From Paracoccus mutanolyticus (GTDB lineage: Bacteria > Pseudomonadota > Alphaproteobacteria > Rhodobacterales > Rhodobacteraceae): a DNA stretch of 64,000 nt. This document shows, one piece after another, positions 55,644-64,000 of this stretch (within the stretch, counting starts at the first letter, position 1; each line of letters starts with the position of its first letter). The translations under genes were made by a program, and so were the position numbers. The DNA is taken from the NCBI RefSeq assembly GCF_003285265.1, contig NZ_CP030239.1, forward strand, positions 1,240,001 through 1,304,000. Reading direction: 5' to 3'. The notes below the pieces were generated by a model. That model was not told where the DNA came from. It made no database searches and saw nothing but the letters and a program-made list of their open reading frames with translations.

Positions 55644-56980
55644 TCAGGCCACAGGCTCCATCGCCAGCGTGTGCCGGATCGCCGCCTGAAGGTCCTCGGC
55701 CCGCAGCGGCTTTTCCAGCACCGGCACGCCCATGTCCAGGCTGGCGCGGCTGATGTCCGGGTCGCGCCGGGCCGAGACGATGATCGCCGGCACCGGCTGG
55801 CCCGCGCGGGCGCGCAATTCCCCGATCGCCTGCAGGCCGGTATCGCCATTGTCCAGGTTGTAGTCGGCGATGATGACATCGGGCGGGTCGTCGCCCATCT
55901 GGGCCAGCGCCTCGGCGGTGCCGCCGGTGACGCGCGCCACCATGCCCAGCCGGTCGCGCAGGATCAGCTCATAGGCGCGGCGCATGGCGTGGTCGTTTTC
56001 CACCACCAGCGCGACCCGGCCCCGCAGCGAGGGATCGCTCCAGGCGGGCAGGACACCCCGCGCCTCGGTCTCGGGCTGGACCAGGGGCAGGCTGATGCGG
56101 AACACCGTGCCGCGGCCCGGCTCGCTGTCCATGGCGATGGGATGGCCCAGCTTGGCGCAGGCCCGGCGCACGATCGACAGGCCCAGGCCCATGCCGGGCG
56201 CCCCCCCCTCGCGGCCGATGCGCTGGAACTCGTCGAAGATTCGCGAGCGGTCGGTCGCGGCGATGCCGATGCCGGTGTCCATGATCTCCAGCCAGGCGCG
56301 ACCGCCCCGCTTGCGGACGCCGACCAGCACGCCGCCGCGGTCGGTGTACTTGATCGCGTTCGACACCAGGTTCTGGGCGATGCGCCGCAGGAAGGTCGGG
56401 TCGCTTTCCACCACGGCCGAGGTCGGCGCAAAGGCCAGCTTCAGCCCCTTGGCCTCGGCCATGGGGGCATATTCGACGGCCAGGCGGCGGAACAGGTCGT
56501 TCAGCACCACCGGCTTGCGCTGGAACTCGATCCGCTGGCTGTCGAGGCGCGAGATGTCCAGGACCGCGTGCATCAGCTCCTCGACCGATTCGAAGGCGCC
56601 GGACAGGCGGTTCGCCAGTTCCGCCTGCAAGTCGTCCAGCGGGATTCCTTCAGCGCTGTCAGGAACAGCTTGGCAGCCGAGCGGTTGAGCAGGTCGTGGC
56701 TGGCCGCGCGCAGGAAGCGTGTCTTTGGAACGGTCGCCTCCTCGGCCAGGGCGCGGGCGACGGCCAGTTCGCGGTTCCGTTCCGACAGATCGGCCAGCGC
56801 CTGTTCCAGCTCGCGGGTGCGGACCTGGACCTCCTGCTCCAGCGCGACGGCGGCCTGGAACATCGACCACGCCGACCCGCGCGAGGCTTCCAGCCGGTCG
56901 ATCCGCTCGGCCAGCACGGTCGAGATGCGGGTCAGCTTCTCGACCTGGCGGGCCTCGGTGTCGTCGTCGCGCAGGAACAT
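55644..56980 (-). CDS. Hybrid sensor histidine kinase with receiver domain (NahK/ErcS'-like), frameshifted
   Basis: Begins MFLRDDDTEARQVEKLTRIS and a long coiled coil, then the H-box KTRFLRAASHDLLN. Near 56660 one base is lost and the kinase continues LDDLQAELANRLSGAFESVE, N-box NLVSNAIKYTDRGG, G1 DTGIGIAATDR, G2 GMGLGLSIVRRA. The C-terminal receiver has LVVENDHAMRR, phospho-acceptor in IIADYNLDNGDTG and Lys in VLEKPLRAED. It has no membrane span, so it probably receives its signal from the FIST protein encoded just upstream. Confidence 0.85.
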
Positions 56981-56983
56981 GGC

Positions 56984-58153
56984 CTAGCCCCCTCGGCGGC
57001 ATCAGGGCCATGCCGACGAAGGTCTGGTTCACATGCATCCCGCTGAGCTGTTCGCCATAGGTGTTGAAGCCCGCCACCCGATAGCGCGCCAGCAGGTCCG
57101 ACATCTGCTCGGTCATGCCCGCGCGTTCCAGGGCCAGCCGGCGCAGGATGCAGTCGAAGCCCAGGACCATCAGCGGCGGGCGCGGCAGCGCGTCCATCGC
57201 CTCGGCAAAGCCGCGTGTCATGTCGACGGCCCGGCCGACGGTCAGGATGTTGCCGGGCTCGACCCCCGACAGCAGTTGCAGCCCGCCGTCCGGCGTCACG
57301 GCGCGGATGGCGCGGACATGATGGCGCCGTCCGGTGCGCAGCAGCAGCGGATGACGGGCGAATTCGGTCGCGGTCAGCGCGCCGCCGGGAATGCGCGCCA
57401 GACGGGCGTATTCCTGGGCGGCGGGCTCGGCGTTCAACTCCCAGATGATGCGGTCATGGGGGTCGGCCGCCGTCACCACCGCGCGGCTTTCCGTCGGACG
57501 GAAATGCGCGAACGAGACCTCGGCCACGGCCAGGTCGGTCTCGACCAGCAGAAAGACGGCGGCGCCGGGCTGCTCCTCTCCGTCGACCATCTGGCAGGTG
57601 GGCAGGAACCGCAGCCCCCCCGCGGCCGAGCCGCCGATCACCGGCAGGTCGGGCATCGCGGCATCCAGCGTCGCGACCAGCACGTCCTCTTGCCGGGCAT
57701 GGGCGTCGGCCAGCAGGATGCCAAAGCGCGAACGCGCCGGGCTGCGCGGGAAATCCGCCTGGAACCGGCGCAGGCTTGCCATCCATTCCGATACCGGGAT
57801 CTGGGCCTGGTGGCGCAGCAGGCAGACCCCCACCCGGAAGCTGACCGAAGGAAACCCCAGCGCCACGACGCTGTTCTTGCAATAGCCCCCCGGCCCGATT
57901 TCCCCGGCCGAGGAACAGCCCACCACCCGGCAGCCCAGCGAGTCGTGCAGCGCGGCGCCGGCGGCGGCCAGCCCGCCCGCCGGGTCGCCGAACATCAGGA
58001 CCAGCGCCGGCCGCAGCGGCGCCAGGGCGTCGTGCAGTTGCCGCGTCAGGTCCGGCGCGTCGGCAGGGACCGCGATGCAGGACGGGGCGGGCGGCGCGCC
58101 GGGCGGCCCGGGCAGATCGCCCGGCCGGGCGCGGCGGGCAGGGCCGGGCTCAT
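56984..58153 (-). CDS. FIST-domain sensor protein (NosP-like)
   Basis: FIST N and C domains: VLMFGDPAGGLAAAGAALHD, GCRVVGCSSAGEIGPGGYC, PVIGGSAAGGLRFLPT, then PLLLRTGRRHHVRAIRAVTP, EPGNILTVGRAVDMT, FDCILRRLALE and GFNTYGEQLSGMHVNQTFVG. Such proteins bind small ligands; NosP is a haem-based NO sensor that controls a cognate kinase. An ATG at 58153 overlaps the regulator stop, but the conserved frame starts one base off, and a TAG at 56984 directly before the kinase ATG needs another shift. The exact ends are therefore uncertain. Confidence 0.8.
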
Positions 58154-58860
58154 GCGGGTTCGAAAAGCCTGACGCTGTTGGCCAGCAGGACCGCCTGGGT
58201 CCGGCGGCGGGCATTGATCTTGGACATGATGGCGGTGATGTGGGTCTTGACCGTGGCCTCGGCGATCGACAGTTCGTAGCTGATTTCCTTGTTCGCCTTG
58301 CCCTGGCAGATCAGCCGCAGGATCTTCAGCTGCTGGGGCGTCAGGCTGGCGAAGCGGCGCGCCAGGTCCGCGCGCGCGGCATCGCCCTCGCCGGCGTTCT
58401 CGGGCTCATAGCCCTCGGGGGTGACGTGCTCGCCCTCCCACATGCGGCGCAGGCTGTCGACCAGCGCCTCGCGGCCCAGCGACTTGCTGATATAGCCCTG
58501 CGCCCCCGCCGCCATCGCGGCCGAGATCATCGCATTGTCCAGATCGGCCGAGATCATGGTGATCGGCACCCCGGGGATCTGGCGGCGCAGCGTCACCAGC
58601 CCCTCGGCGCCCCGGGCGTCGGGCAGGTTCAGGTCCAGGATGACGGCATCGGGCACGCCCTGGGCGCGGATCTGTTCCTGGGCCGCGGCCAGGCTGCGGG
58701 CGGTGCGCACGTTCTTCAGCCCGAAGCTGATCTTCAGCGTCAGCGCCAGCGCGTCGCACATCAGGGGGTGGTCGTCGACGATCAGGATCTCGCGTACACG
58801 GTCCGCCGACTGTCGGGACGGGCCGGGTTGTTCCTTTAGCTGCGGAATGGCTGAAGCCAT
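58150..58860 (-). CDS. LuxR/NarL-type response regulator (ErbR/AgmR-like)
   Basis: A 236-residue regulator. The receiver has EILIVDDHPLMCDALAL, phospho-acceptor in DAVILDLNLPDARG and Lys in GYISKSLGREALV. The C-terminal helix-turn-helix is LTPQQLKILRLICQGKANKE followed by ISYELSIAEATVKTHITAIM. GGGAGGAG abuts the ATG at 58866, so the ATG at 58860 is preferred. It is the likely activator of the PQQ and quinoprotein genes. Confidence 0.92.
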   Translation of the reverse strand: MASAIPQLKEQPGPSRQSADRVREILIVDDHPLMCDALALTLKISFGLKNVRTARSLAAAQEQIRAQGVPDAVILDLNLPDARGAEGLVTLRRQIPGVPITMISADLDNAMISAAMAAGAQGYISKSLGREALVDSLRRMWEGEHVTPEGYEPENAGEGDAARADLARRFASLTPQQLKILRLICQGKANKEISYELSIAEATVKTHITAIMSKINARRRTQAVLLANSVRLFEPA

Positions 58861-58982
58861 CGTCATCTCCTCCCAAAGACACGAAGGTTCGCCGGTTCGT
58901 GGCCGGCCTTTGCAGGCCTCCATCTTAGACCCAAGCCCGCGCCGCGCAAGCCCGTTGGCCGGGACCGAAGGGGCGGCGCCCG

Positions 58983-60119
58983 TCAGACCCGCCGTTCGCG
59001 CGCCATGCGGCGATAGACCAGAGCCGTGTCGTCGCTGGCGGCGTCCGCCTCGGCCTCGGCGCGCAGGCGGGCGTTCAGCGGAGAGCGCGAGCAGACCGGG
59101 TCGGTCGCCGTGGGATCGGCCGCCATCGCCATCGCCTGGCAGCGGCAGCCGCCGAAATCCACGTCGCGCCGCGCGCAGGACTGGCAGGGCTCGGGCAGCC
59201 AGGCGGTGCCGCGGAAGGCGTTGAAGGACTGGCTGTCGCGCCAGATCCATTCCAGCGGCCTGTCACGGATGTTGTCGAAGCGCAGCGACGGGATGGTCTG
59301 GGCGGCGTGGCAGGGCAGCACCACCCCGTCGGGCGCGATGTTCAGCCCGGTCGAGCCCCAGCCCCCCATGCAGCTTTTGGGATAGGCGGCATGATGGTCG
59401 GCAGGCACATAGTCGATGACCATGCGGCCGCGCAGCCGCTCGCGCGCGGCATTGACCACCTCGCGCGCGCGCTGAGCCTGGGGCTGCGTCGGCATCAGCG
59501 GCCGGCGGTTCAGGTCGGCCCAGCCGTGGAACTGCACGGTCGCGACCTCGATCCGGCGGCACCCCAGGCGCTCGGCCAGGTCGATCATCTCGGGCAGGCG
59601 GTCCAGGTTCTGGCGATGGACCACCGCGTTCAGCGTCAGCGGAAAGCCGATCTGGCCGATCCATTCCGCGACCTGCATCTTGCGCGCAAAACTGCCGCCA
59701 TAGCCGCTGATCCAGTCGGCCATCTCGGCGTCGATACCCTGCAGCGACAGCTGGACGTGATCGACCACGCCGTCCAGTTCGCGCAGCCGCTGTTCCGTCA
59801 GCCCGATCCCCGAGGTGATCAGGTTGACATAAAGCCCCGCGTCCCGGGCCGAGCGCGCGATCTCGGCCAGATCCCGGCGCGATGCGGGCTCGCCCCCCGA
59901 CAGGTGCACCTGCAGGACCCCCAGCGCCGCCGCCTGGCGAAAGGCGTCGGCCCATTCGGCCGCCGTCAGCTCGCTGGTGGCGCGCGCCAGCTCTACCGGG
60001 TTCGAGCAATAGGGGCAGGCCAGCGGACAGCGGTGCGTCAGTTCGGCCAGCATCGCCATCGGCAGGCCGACCGTCACGGGATTGCCCCGGATGTCGCGGG
60101 GAAGGATACCGTCATCCAT
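58983..60119 (-). CDS. pqqE: PqqA peptide radical SAM enzyme PqqE
   Basis: Forms the Glu-Tyr carbon-carbon bond in PqqA with PqqD as chaperone. The radical SAM cluster motif is HRCPLACPYCSNP (CxxxCxxC), then VHLSGGEPASRRDL. The C-terminal SPASM region has SCMGGWGSTGLNIAPDG, PCHAAQTIPSL, PEPCQSCARRDVDFGGCRCQ. The 378-residue length is normal. It overlaps pqqD by eight bases. Confidence 0.97.
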   Translation of the reverse strand: MDDGILPRDIRGNPVTVGLPMAMLAELTHRCPLACPYCSNPVELARATSELTAAEWADAFRQAAALGVLQVHLSGGEPASRRDLAEIARSARDAGLYVNLITSGIGLTEQRLRELDGVVDHVQLSLQGIDAEMADWISGYGGSFARKMQVAEWIGQIGFPLTLNAVVHRQNLDRLPEMIDLAERLGCRRIEVATVQFHGWADLNRRPLMPTQPQAQRAREVVNAARERLRGRMVIDYVPADHHAAYPKSCMGGWGSTGLNIAPDGVVLPCHAAQTIPSLRFDNIRDRPLEWIWRDSQSFNAFRGTAWLPEPCQSCARRDVDFGGCRCQAMAMAADPTATDPVCSRSPLNARLRAEAEADAASDDTALVYRRMARERRV

Positions 60120-60441
60120 GCGCGGCCTCCTGTTCGTGCTGTTTCCTGCCGCAGGCCAGAAAGACCATGCGGCGATCAACGAGGCCGGCGATGAAATCCT
60201 GCACGTCGCCCTCGATCTGTTCGGCGGGCGCGGCATAGCGCGTGCACAGCGCCAGGATCACCTCGGCCAGGCTGCGCGTGCCGTCCAGTTCCGACAGGAT
60301 GGCATCGCCCACCGGATCAAGCTGCATCGCCCGTTCCGGCGCCAGCAGCACCCGGATGCCGCGCACCCGGTCGTCGTGCAGCCGCACGCCCCGGGGCAGA
60401 TAGGGCACACAGGCGTTGCTGATCCGGTGCCGGGCCTGCAT
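60112..60441 (-). CDS. pqqD: PQQ synthesis peptide chaperone PqqD
   Basis: A 109-residue RiPP-recognition protein that delivers PqqA to PqqE: VPYLPRGVRLHDDRVRGIRVLLAPERAMQL, shown here by its pieces LPRGVRLHDD and LLAPERAMQLD, then GDAILSELDGTRSLAEVI and QDFIAGLVDRRMV. It starts two bases before the pqqC stop. Confidence 0.95.
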   Translation of the reverse strand: MQARHRISNACVPYLPRGVRLHDDRVRGIRVLLAPERAMQLDPVGDAILSELDGTRSLAEVILALCTRYAAPAEQIEGDVQDFIAGLVDRRMVFLACGRKQHEQEAAHG

Positions 60442-61221
60442 CTAACCCGCCCCGGCCAGTTCGCGCGAGGGCGCCAGCAGCCCCTCGCCCGGGCGCCACG
60501 CGCCGGGAGGGATGTTGCCTTCGACATAGCCGTGCCACAGCGCGTCGAGCTGCGCCCACAGCACATCGGTCTTGAAGACCAGCGCCGCCGCCGCCGCGTC
60601 CTGCTTTTCCAGCGTGTCGGCGTGGTCCAGCACATAGGTCAGGCCGAATTCCACGTCCTTGCGCGCCTCGGTCAGGCGCTGGCGGAAATAGGACAGGCTC
60701 GTCTCGTCAGCGAAGTCATAGTGCTTCAGCAGCCCCTCGATGCGCTCGGCGTGGATCTTGGGCGCGAACATCTCGGTCAGGCTGGCGGCGACGGCATCCA
60801 GCAGCGGCATATCACGCACGAAGCGGACATAGGCATCTACCGCAAAGCGCGTGGCGGGCATCACGCCCACGCCGCTGGCGACATAGTCGGGGTCCAACCC
60901 CACCGCGCGGGCCAGGGCCAGCCAGCGGCGGATGCCGCCCCCCTCATCCACGCCGCCGTCGTGATCCTCGATCCGGGACCGCCAGACGCGGCGCAGCTGC
61001 GGGTCCTCGATCCGGGACATGAAGGCTGCGTCCTTCATCGGGATGCGGGACTGGTACTGCCAGCGGTTGACGACCCAGGCGCGCACCTCGTCCGGCGAAC
61101 ACTCGCCGCCGTGCAGCCGGGCGTGGAACGGGTGGCGGTCGTGATAGCGTTCGGCGCCGATGCGCCTGAGCCGTTCGTGGAACTCGGCGCGGGACAGCGG
61201 TCGGTTGTCGGCAAGCTTCAT
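60442..61221 (-). CDS. pqqC: Pyrroloquinoline-quinone synthase PqqC
   Basis: Catalyses the final ring closure and oxidation to PQQ. The 259-residue protein has YHDRHPFHARLHGGECSPDE, WVVNRWQYQSRIPMKDAAFM, DHDGGVDEGGGIRRWLALA and EMFAPKIHAERIEG, all typical active-site blocks. It overlaps pqqB by four bases. Confidence 0.97.
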   Translation of the reverse strand: MKLADNRPLSRAEFHERLRRIGAERYHDRHPFHARLHGGECSPDEVRAWVVNRWQYQSRIPMKDAAFMSRIEDPQLRRVWRSRIEDHDGGVDEGGGIRRWLALARAVGLDPDYVASGVGVMPATRFAVDAYVRFVRDMPLLDAVAASLTEMFAPKIHAERIEGLLKHYDFADETSLSYFRQRLTEARKDVEFGLTYVLDHADTLEKQDAAAAALVFKTDVLWAQLDALWHGYVEGNIPPGAWRPGEGLLAPSRELAGAG

Positions 61222-62107
61222 GGCACGATCTCCATGCCGTCATGGCCGATCTGCCAGCCCGCCGCCTCGGCGCGGGCGCGCTCGGGGCTGGCGGGATCGA
61301 CCAGCGGGTTCGAATTGTTCAGGTGGACATAGATGCGGCGCGACAGGGGCACGGCGTCGAACGCCCCCAGGCTGCCGCCTTCGCCGGACACGGGCACATG
61401 CCCCATGCGCCGGCCGGTCTTGGCCCCAAGCCCGGCGCGGACCATTTCGTCGTCCGTCCAGAGCGTGCCGTCAAACAGCAGCGCATCGGCGCCGGACGCC
61501 CGCTGCCGCAGCCAATCCGGCACCGTGGCGCAGCCGGGAACGAAAGCACGCGCCGGCCATTGGCAGTCAGTTCGACCCCCACGGTCTGCTCGCCCATCAC
61601 CTCGGTCTCGACCGCCTCGCCCTCCAGGTAAAGCGGCACCTTGCCCGGCACGGCGAACAGTTCCGCCGACAGTCCCGGCGCCAGGTCGAAGGGCTGGTCC
61701 AGCGCCACGTCGCGGCGCGCGACCAGCCGGGGATCCAGCGCACCCAGCATCGGATTGTCGGCCAGCACGCCATGAATGGCAGGGGTCGCGAACAGGTCGA
61801 ACCGCTGCCCCTCGCGCAGAGTCAGAAGTCCGGCGACATGGTCGATGTCGCCATTCGTGACCAGCACCGAGCGGATCGGCGATCCGCGCAATTCAGCCGG
61901 AGCCAAGGCCGGCACCGCCTGCATCTGCACGCGCAGATCGGGCGAGGCGTTCACCAGCGCCCAGTCGGCCCCGTTGGCCGACACGGCGATGCTGCTTTGG
62001 GTCATGGACGGAATGCGGCCCGCCCGTGCGGCTTTGCAGTTCGGGCAACCACAGTTCCATTGCGGCAGCCCTCCACCGGCGCCGGTGCCGAGAATCACGA
62101 TACGCAT
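61218..62107 (-). CDS. pqqB: PqqB hydroxylase (metallo-beta-lactamase fold), frameshifted
   Basis: PqqB hydroxylates the tyrosine of the processed PqqA dipeptide. It starts MRIVILGTGAGGGLPQWNCG, with CGCPNCKAARAG, the metal motif VLVTNGDIDHVAGLL, then a break near 61530 where one base is missing, then VPDWLRQRASGADALLFDGT, MGHVPVSGEGG and IYVHLNNSNPLVD. The only frame break in the pqq operon. Confidence 0.93.
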
Positions 62108-62174
62108 GGTCAAAGCTTCCCGGCGCGGCCGGCCCCCTTTCGCAGGGGCCGACCGGATTTACGCCCAGGTCAGA

Positions 62175-62267
62175 TCAGAACAGAACCGGCTCGTCTTCGG
62201 CCGGGGCATACATGTTGATTTCCATGCCGCAGGAAATTTCCTTCAGCGCTGGTTTGGTCCATGCCAT
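62175..62267 (-). CDS. pqqA: PQQ precursor peptide PqqA
   Basis: A 30-residue precursor starting MAWTKPALKEISCGMEINMY. The conserved E-x3-Y (EINMY) supplies all carbon and nitrogen of PQQ. A strong GAGGAGGAGG ribosome site precedes the ATG. It is the first gene of pqqABCDE. Confidence 0.96.
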   Translation of the reverse strand: MAWTKPALKEISCGMEINMYAPAEDEPVLF

Positions 62268-62447
62268 GAATAGTCCTCCTCCTCAGGATGTCGCGGGGTG
62301 CGAACACCATAAAGGTAGGACAAGCGCGATCCCAGTCAACCCGCCAAAGGTCTTACAAGACTCTTATATCAAAGGCCCGCTGGCCGATCCCTGTCCGTGC
62401 ACGGTTGCGCGACCGGGCAGGGCGGCGCATGATCCCGCCTGGCGGGG
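62268..62447. repeat. pqqA leader repeat, copy 1
   Basis: From GAATAGTCCTCC next to the pqqA ATG to GATCCCGCCTGGCGGGG. It matches 63170-63355 in the same orientation with a few small indels and substitutions. Confidence 0.85.
62312..62339 (-). promoter_or_regulatory. Candidate pqqA promoter
   Basis: On the reverse strand TTGACT (62334-62339) and TACCTT (62312-62317) are 16 bases apart. Just upstream, GTCTTACAAGAC (62350-62361) is an inverted repeat (GTCTT-AC-AAGAC) at activator distance. Both are repeated in the second copy near 63240-63275. Confidence 0.5.
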
Positions 62448-63169
62448 CGGGGATTTCTCCCAATCCTTGCCGAGGCGACGGCAGCGACCGAGCCAGGCAA
62501 AGGTGCGCTCGACGACCCATCTGCGGGGCAGGACCTCAAAGCCATTCGCGGTGTCGGACCGTTTGACGATCTGCAACGTCCAGGTGCCCATTCTGTCGAG
62601 CGCGCCGCGCAACTTCGGCCCGGCATATCCTCCGTCTGCGAAGACATGCCGAAGCCAGGGGCAGAGATGACGGATGGATTTCAGAACCGCCGGCGCGCCA
62701 TCGCGATCCTGAATGTCGGCGGCATGAACCACCAGCCCGAACAGCAGGCCGATGGTGTCAACGACGATGTGGCGCTTGCGTCCCTTGACCTTCTTGCCCG
62801 CGTCGAAGCCGCAAACGCCGCCGCTTTCGGTGGTTTTCACGCTCTGGCTGTCGATCACCCCCGCGCTCGGGCTGGCCTCGCGGCCTTCCAGCACTCGCGT
62901 CTCCATCGCAAGCTCGAAGCGCATCGACGCGAGCAGGCCGCTGTCGCGCCAGTCGTAGAAATACCTCTGCACGGTGGAACAGGGTGGGAAGTCCTTCGGC
63001 AGTTGCCTCCATTGGCAGCCGGTCGTCGCGATGTAGAGGATCGCGTTCATCACCTCCCGCAAATCGGTCCGGCGTGGGCGTCCAAGCCGGCGTGGCGACG
63101 GCATGAAGGGCATGACCAACGCCCATTCCCGATCAGTCAGATCGCTTGCATATCGCGGCAGTTCCCGCC
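62448..63169 (-). pseudogene. IS5-family transposase remnant
   Basis: Reverse strand: [60 protein letters not shown], the DDE-type residues in [14 protein letters not shown] and [13 protein letters not shown], then [20 protein letters not shown]. The C-terminal 20-25 residues are cut off, the first codon is ATT instead of ATG, and no terminal inverted repeats are visible. The open frame runs into the flanking repeats at both ends (62364-63215), which is artefactual fusion. Confidence 0.85.
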
Positions 63170-63355
63170 GAATAGTCCTCCCCGCGCAGGACTCGTCGCG
63201 GGGTGCGAACACCATAAAGGTAGGACAAGCGCGATCACATCCCAGTCAACCCGCCAAAGGTCTTACAAGACTCTTATATCAAAGGCCCGCTGGCCGAACC
63301 TGCCCGTCACGGTTGCGCGACCGGGCAGGGCGGCGCATGATCCCGCCTGCGGGGC
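63170..63355. repeat. pqqA leader repeat, copy 2
   Basis: Same orientation as copy 1, starting GAATAGTCCTCC and ending GATCCCGCCTGCGGGGC. Differences include an extra ACAT at about 63237 and CCGAACCTG for CCGATCCCTG. It continues directly into the intergenic region of the next gene, so it may be the original upstream part. Confidence 0.85.
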
Positions 63356-63380
63356 CTGCCCGCGCGGGCAGGCTGGCCCG
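63350..63380. terminator. Palindromic GC-rich hairpin
   Basis: CTGCCCGCGCGGGCAG is a perfect palindrome within GGGCCTGCCCGCGCGGGCAGGCTGGCCC, immediately before the next gene. Confidence 0.45.
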
Positions 63381-63392
63381 AAAGGGGGAATG

Positions 63393-64000
63393 ATGACGAA
63401 AGCTCGGCTTCTTCTGGCGCTTGCCCTTGCCACGGCGGTCCTGTCGCCGCCGCCCGCCGCCGCGCAGGACGGGCAGAACGGGCCCCTGCCCCCCGCCCGC
63501 ATCCAACTGGCGCCCGACACCGACCTGCCGGGCGGCGATCTGGGCCGGATCTTCGACACCACGCTGCAGGCCTGCATCCAGGCCTGCCTGGGCGATGCCC
63601 AGTGCCAGGCGCTGACCTACAACCAGAACGCCCGCTCGTGCTTTCCCAAGGGCGAGGCGGCGGGCGATCCGCAGACCTTCGCGGGGGCGCTGTCGGGCCG
63701 GGTCGTCGCCCCAGCCCCGGACGCGCTTGCCCGCGCCCGCGCCCGGGCCGAGGCCGCGCCCTCCTGACCGACGCGGACCGCGCCGGGGCGCTGACCCAGG
63801 CGCAGGGGCTGGCCGCGATGACCCGCCCGCGCCGGGGCAGGATCCGCGCGAGGCCGCCCGCTGGGCCGAGGTCCAGGGCGACATGGCCGGCGCCGCCCGG
63901 CTGATGGCCCAGGCCGTGGCCCAGGACGACCGCGGCGCGGACTGGACCGACCTGGCCCGGCTGACGCTTACACCAGCCAGGCCGAGGACCGCGACGCCGC
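63393..64000 (+). CDS. Secreted PAN-domain protein, probable N-terminus of an alpha-2-macroglobulin-like protein (partial, frameshifted)
   Basis: A signal peptide (LLLALALATAVLSPPPAAAQ) is followed by an apple/PAN-like module, DTTLQACIQACLGDAQCQAL and TYNQNARSCFPKGEA, whose Cys are paired as in PAN domains. In Rhodobacterales such an N-terminus belongs to very long alpha-2-macroglobulin family proteins. The frame closes at 63766. The continuation LTDADRAGALTQAQGLAAMT and ARLMAQAVAQDDRGADWTDL in other frames suggests two or more single-base losses before the window ends. Confidence 0.6.

Noticed and set aside
55644..58214. A single 856-residue FIST-kinase fusion, as one open frame suggests
   Set aside because: The middle of that frame is antisense-like; the real kinase N-terminus lies in another frame starting at an ATG directly after a TAG, which indicates two genes.
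62364..63215. An intact 283-codon transposase
   Set aside because: Both ends of the frame are flanking pqqA leader sequence; the true C-terminus and start codon are missing.

Overview
The window looks like a chromosomal stretch of a methylotrophic alphaproteobacterium close to Paracoccus. The basis is very high G+C, the dense ATGA-overlapping operons, a lanthanide-type methanol dehydrogenase (xoxF) with its cytochrome and XoxJ partner, a complete pqqABCDE set, and a catecholate siderophore locus of the parabactin/vibriobactin kind. No rRNA, phage structural genes or CRISPR array were seen.

Layout. 1-2.3 kb: glutathione S-transferase fragment, trpA, ychF. 2.4-21.5 kb: a quinoprotein alcohol-oxidation island. 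It holds cytochrome c and xoxJ, two YVTN beta-propellers, an MxaD-like protein, the PQQ-associated ABC system, an OmpR-type two-component pair, several secreted unknowns, xoxF, and a seven-gene MoxR/DUF58/VWA/TPR/BatD-like operon related to mxaRSACKL. 22-27 kb: tRNA-Ser and housekeeping enzymes. 27-33 kb: 2,3-dihydroxybenzoate synthesis and activation plus a stand-alone condensation enzyme. 33-38 kb: membrane proteins, tRNA-Gly, a LysR regulator, two SDRs and a Crp/Fnr regulator. 38.4-42.3 kb: a GNAT-YcaO-TfuA operon ending in a gene whose C-terminus carries four (R/Q)GMSx repeats, the best candidate here for an undescribed RiPP system. 42.5-46 kb: cyclase-TPR protein and an M20 amidohydrolase. 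46.1-49.9 kb: a small mobile island (broken aldehyde dehydrogenase, resolvase remnant, a complete IS3-family element, a large serine recombinase) next to tRNA-Ala. 50-54.7 kb: gcvTHP with a tandem glycine riboswitch. 55.6-62.3 kb: histidine kinase, FIST sensor, LuxR-type regulator and pqqABCDE, an arrangement that recalls the ethanol-oxidation regulon of Pseudomonas aeruginosa. 62.3-64 kb: an IS5-type transposase remnant between two copies of the pqqA leader, then the start of a PAN-domain protein.

How the genes fit together. PqqA-E make the PQQ cofactor. XoxF is the periplasmic PQQ enzyme, the cytochrome accepts its electrons, and XoxJ, the MxaD-like protein and the MoxR/VWA operon are probable maturation factors. 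The kinase/regulator pairs probably switch these genes on.

Quality warning. More than twenty genes need a frame change, nearly always the loss of one base and often from a GG or CC doublet. Three genes also carry short patches of unrelated coding sequence (RHS, FG-GAP, IS3). These are more likely sequencing or assembly faults than biology, so the affected genes are annotated over their full span with the break noted.
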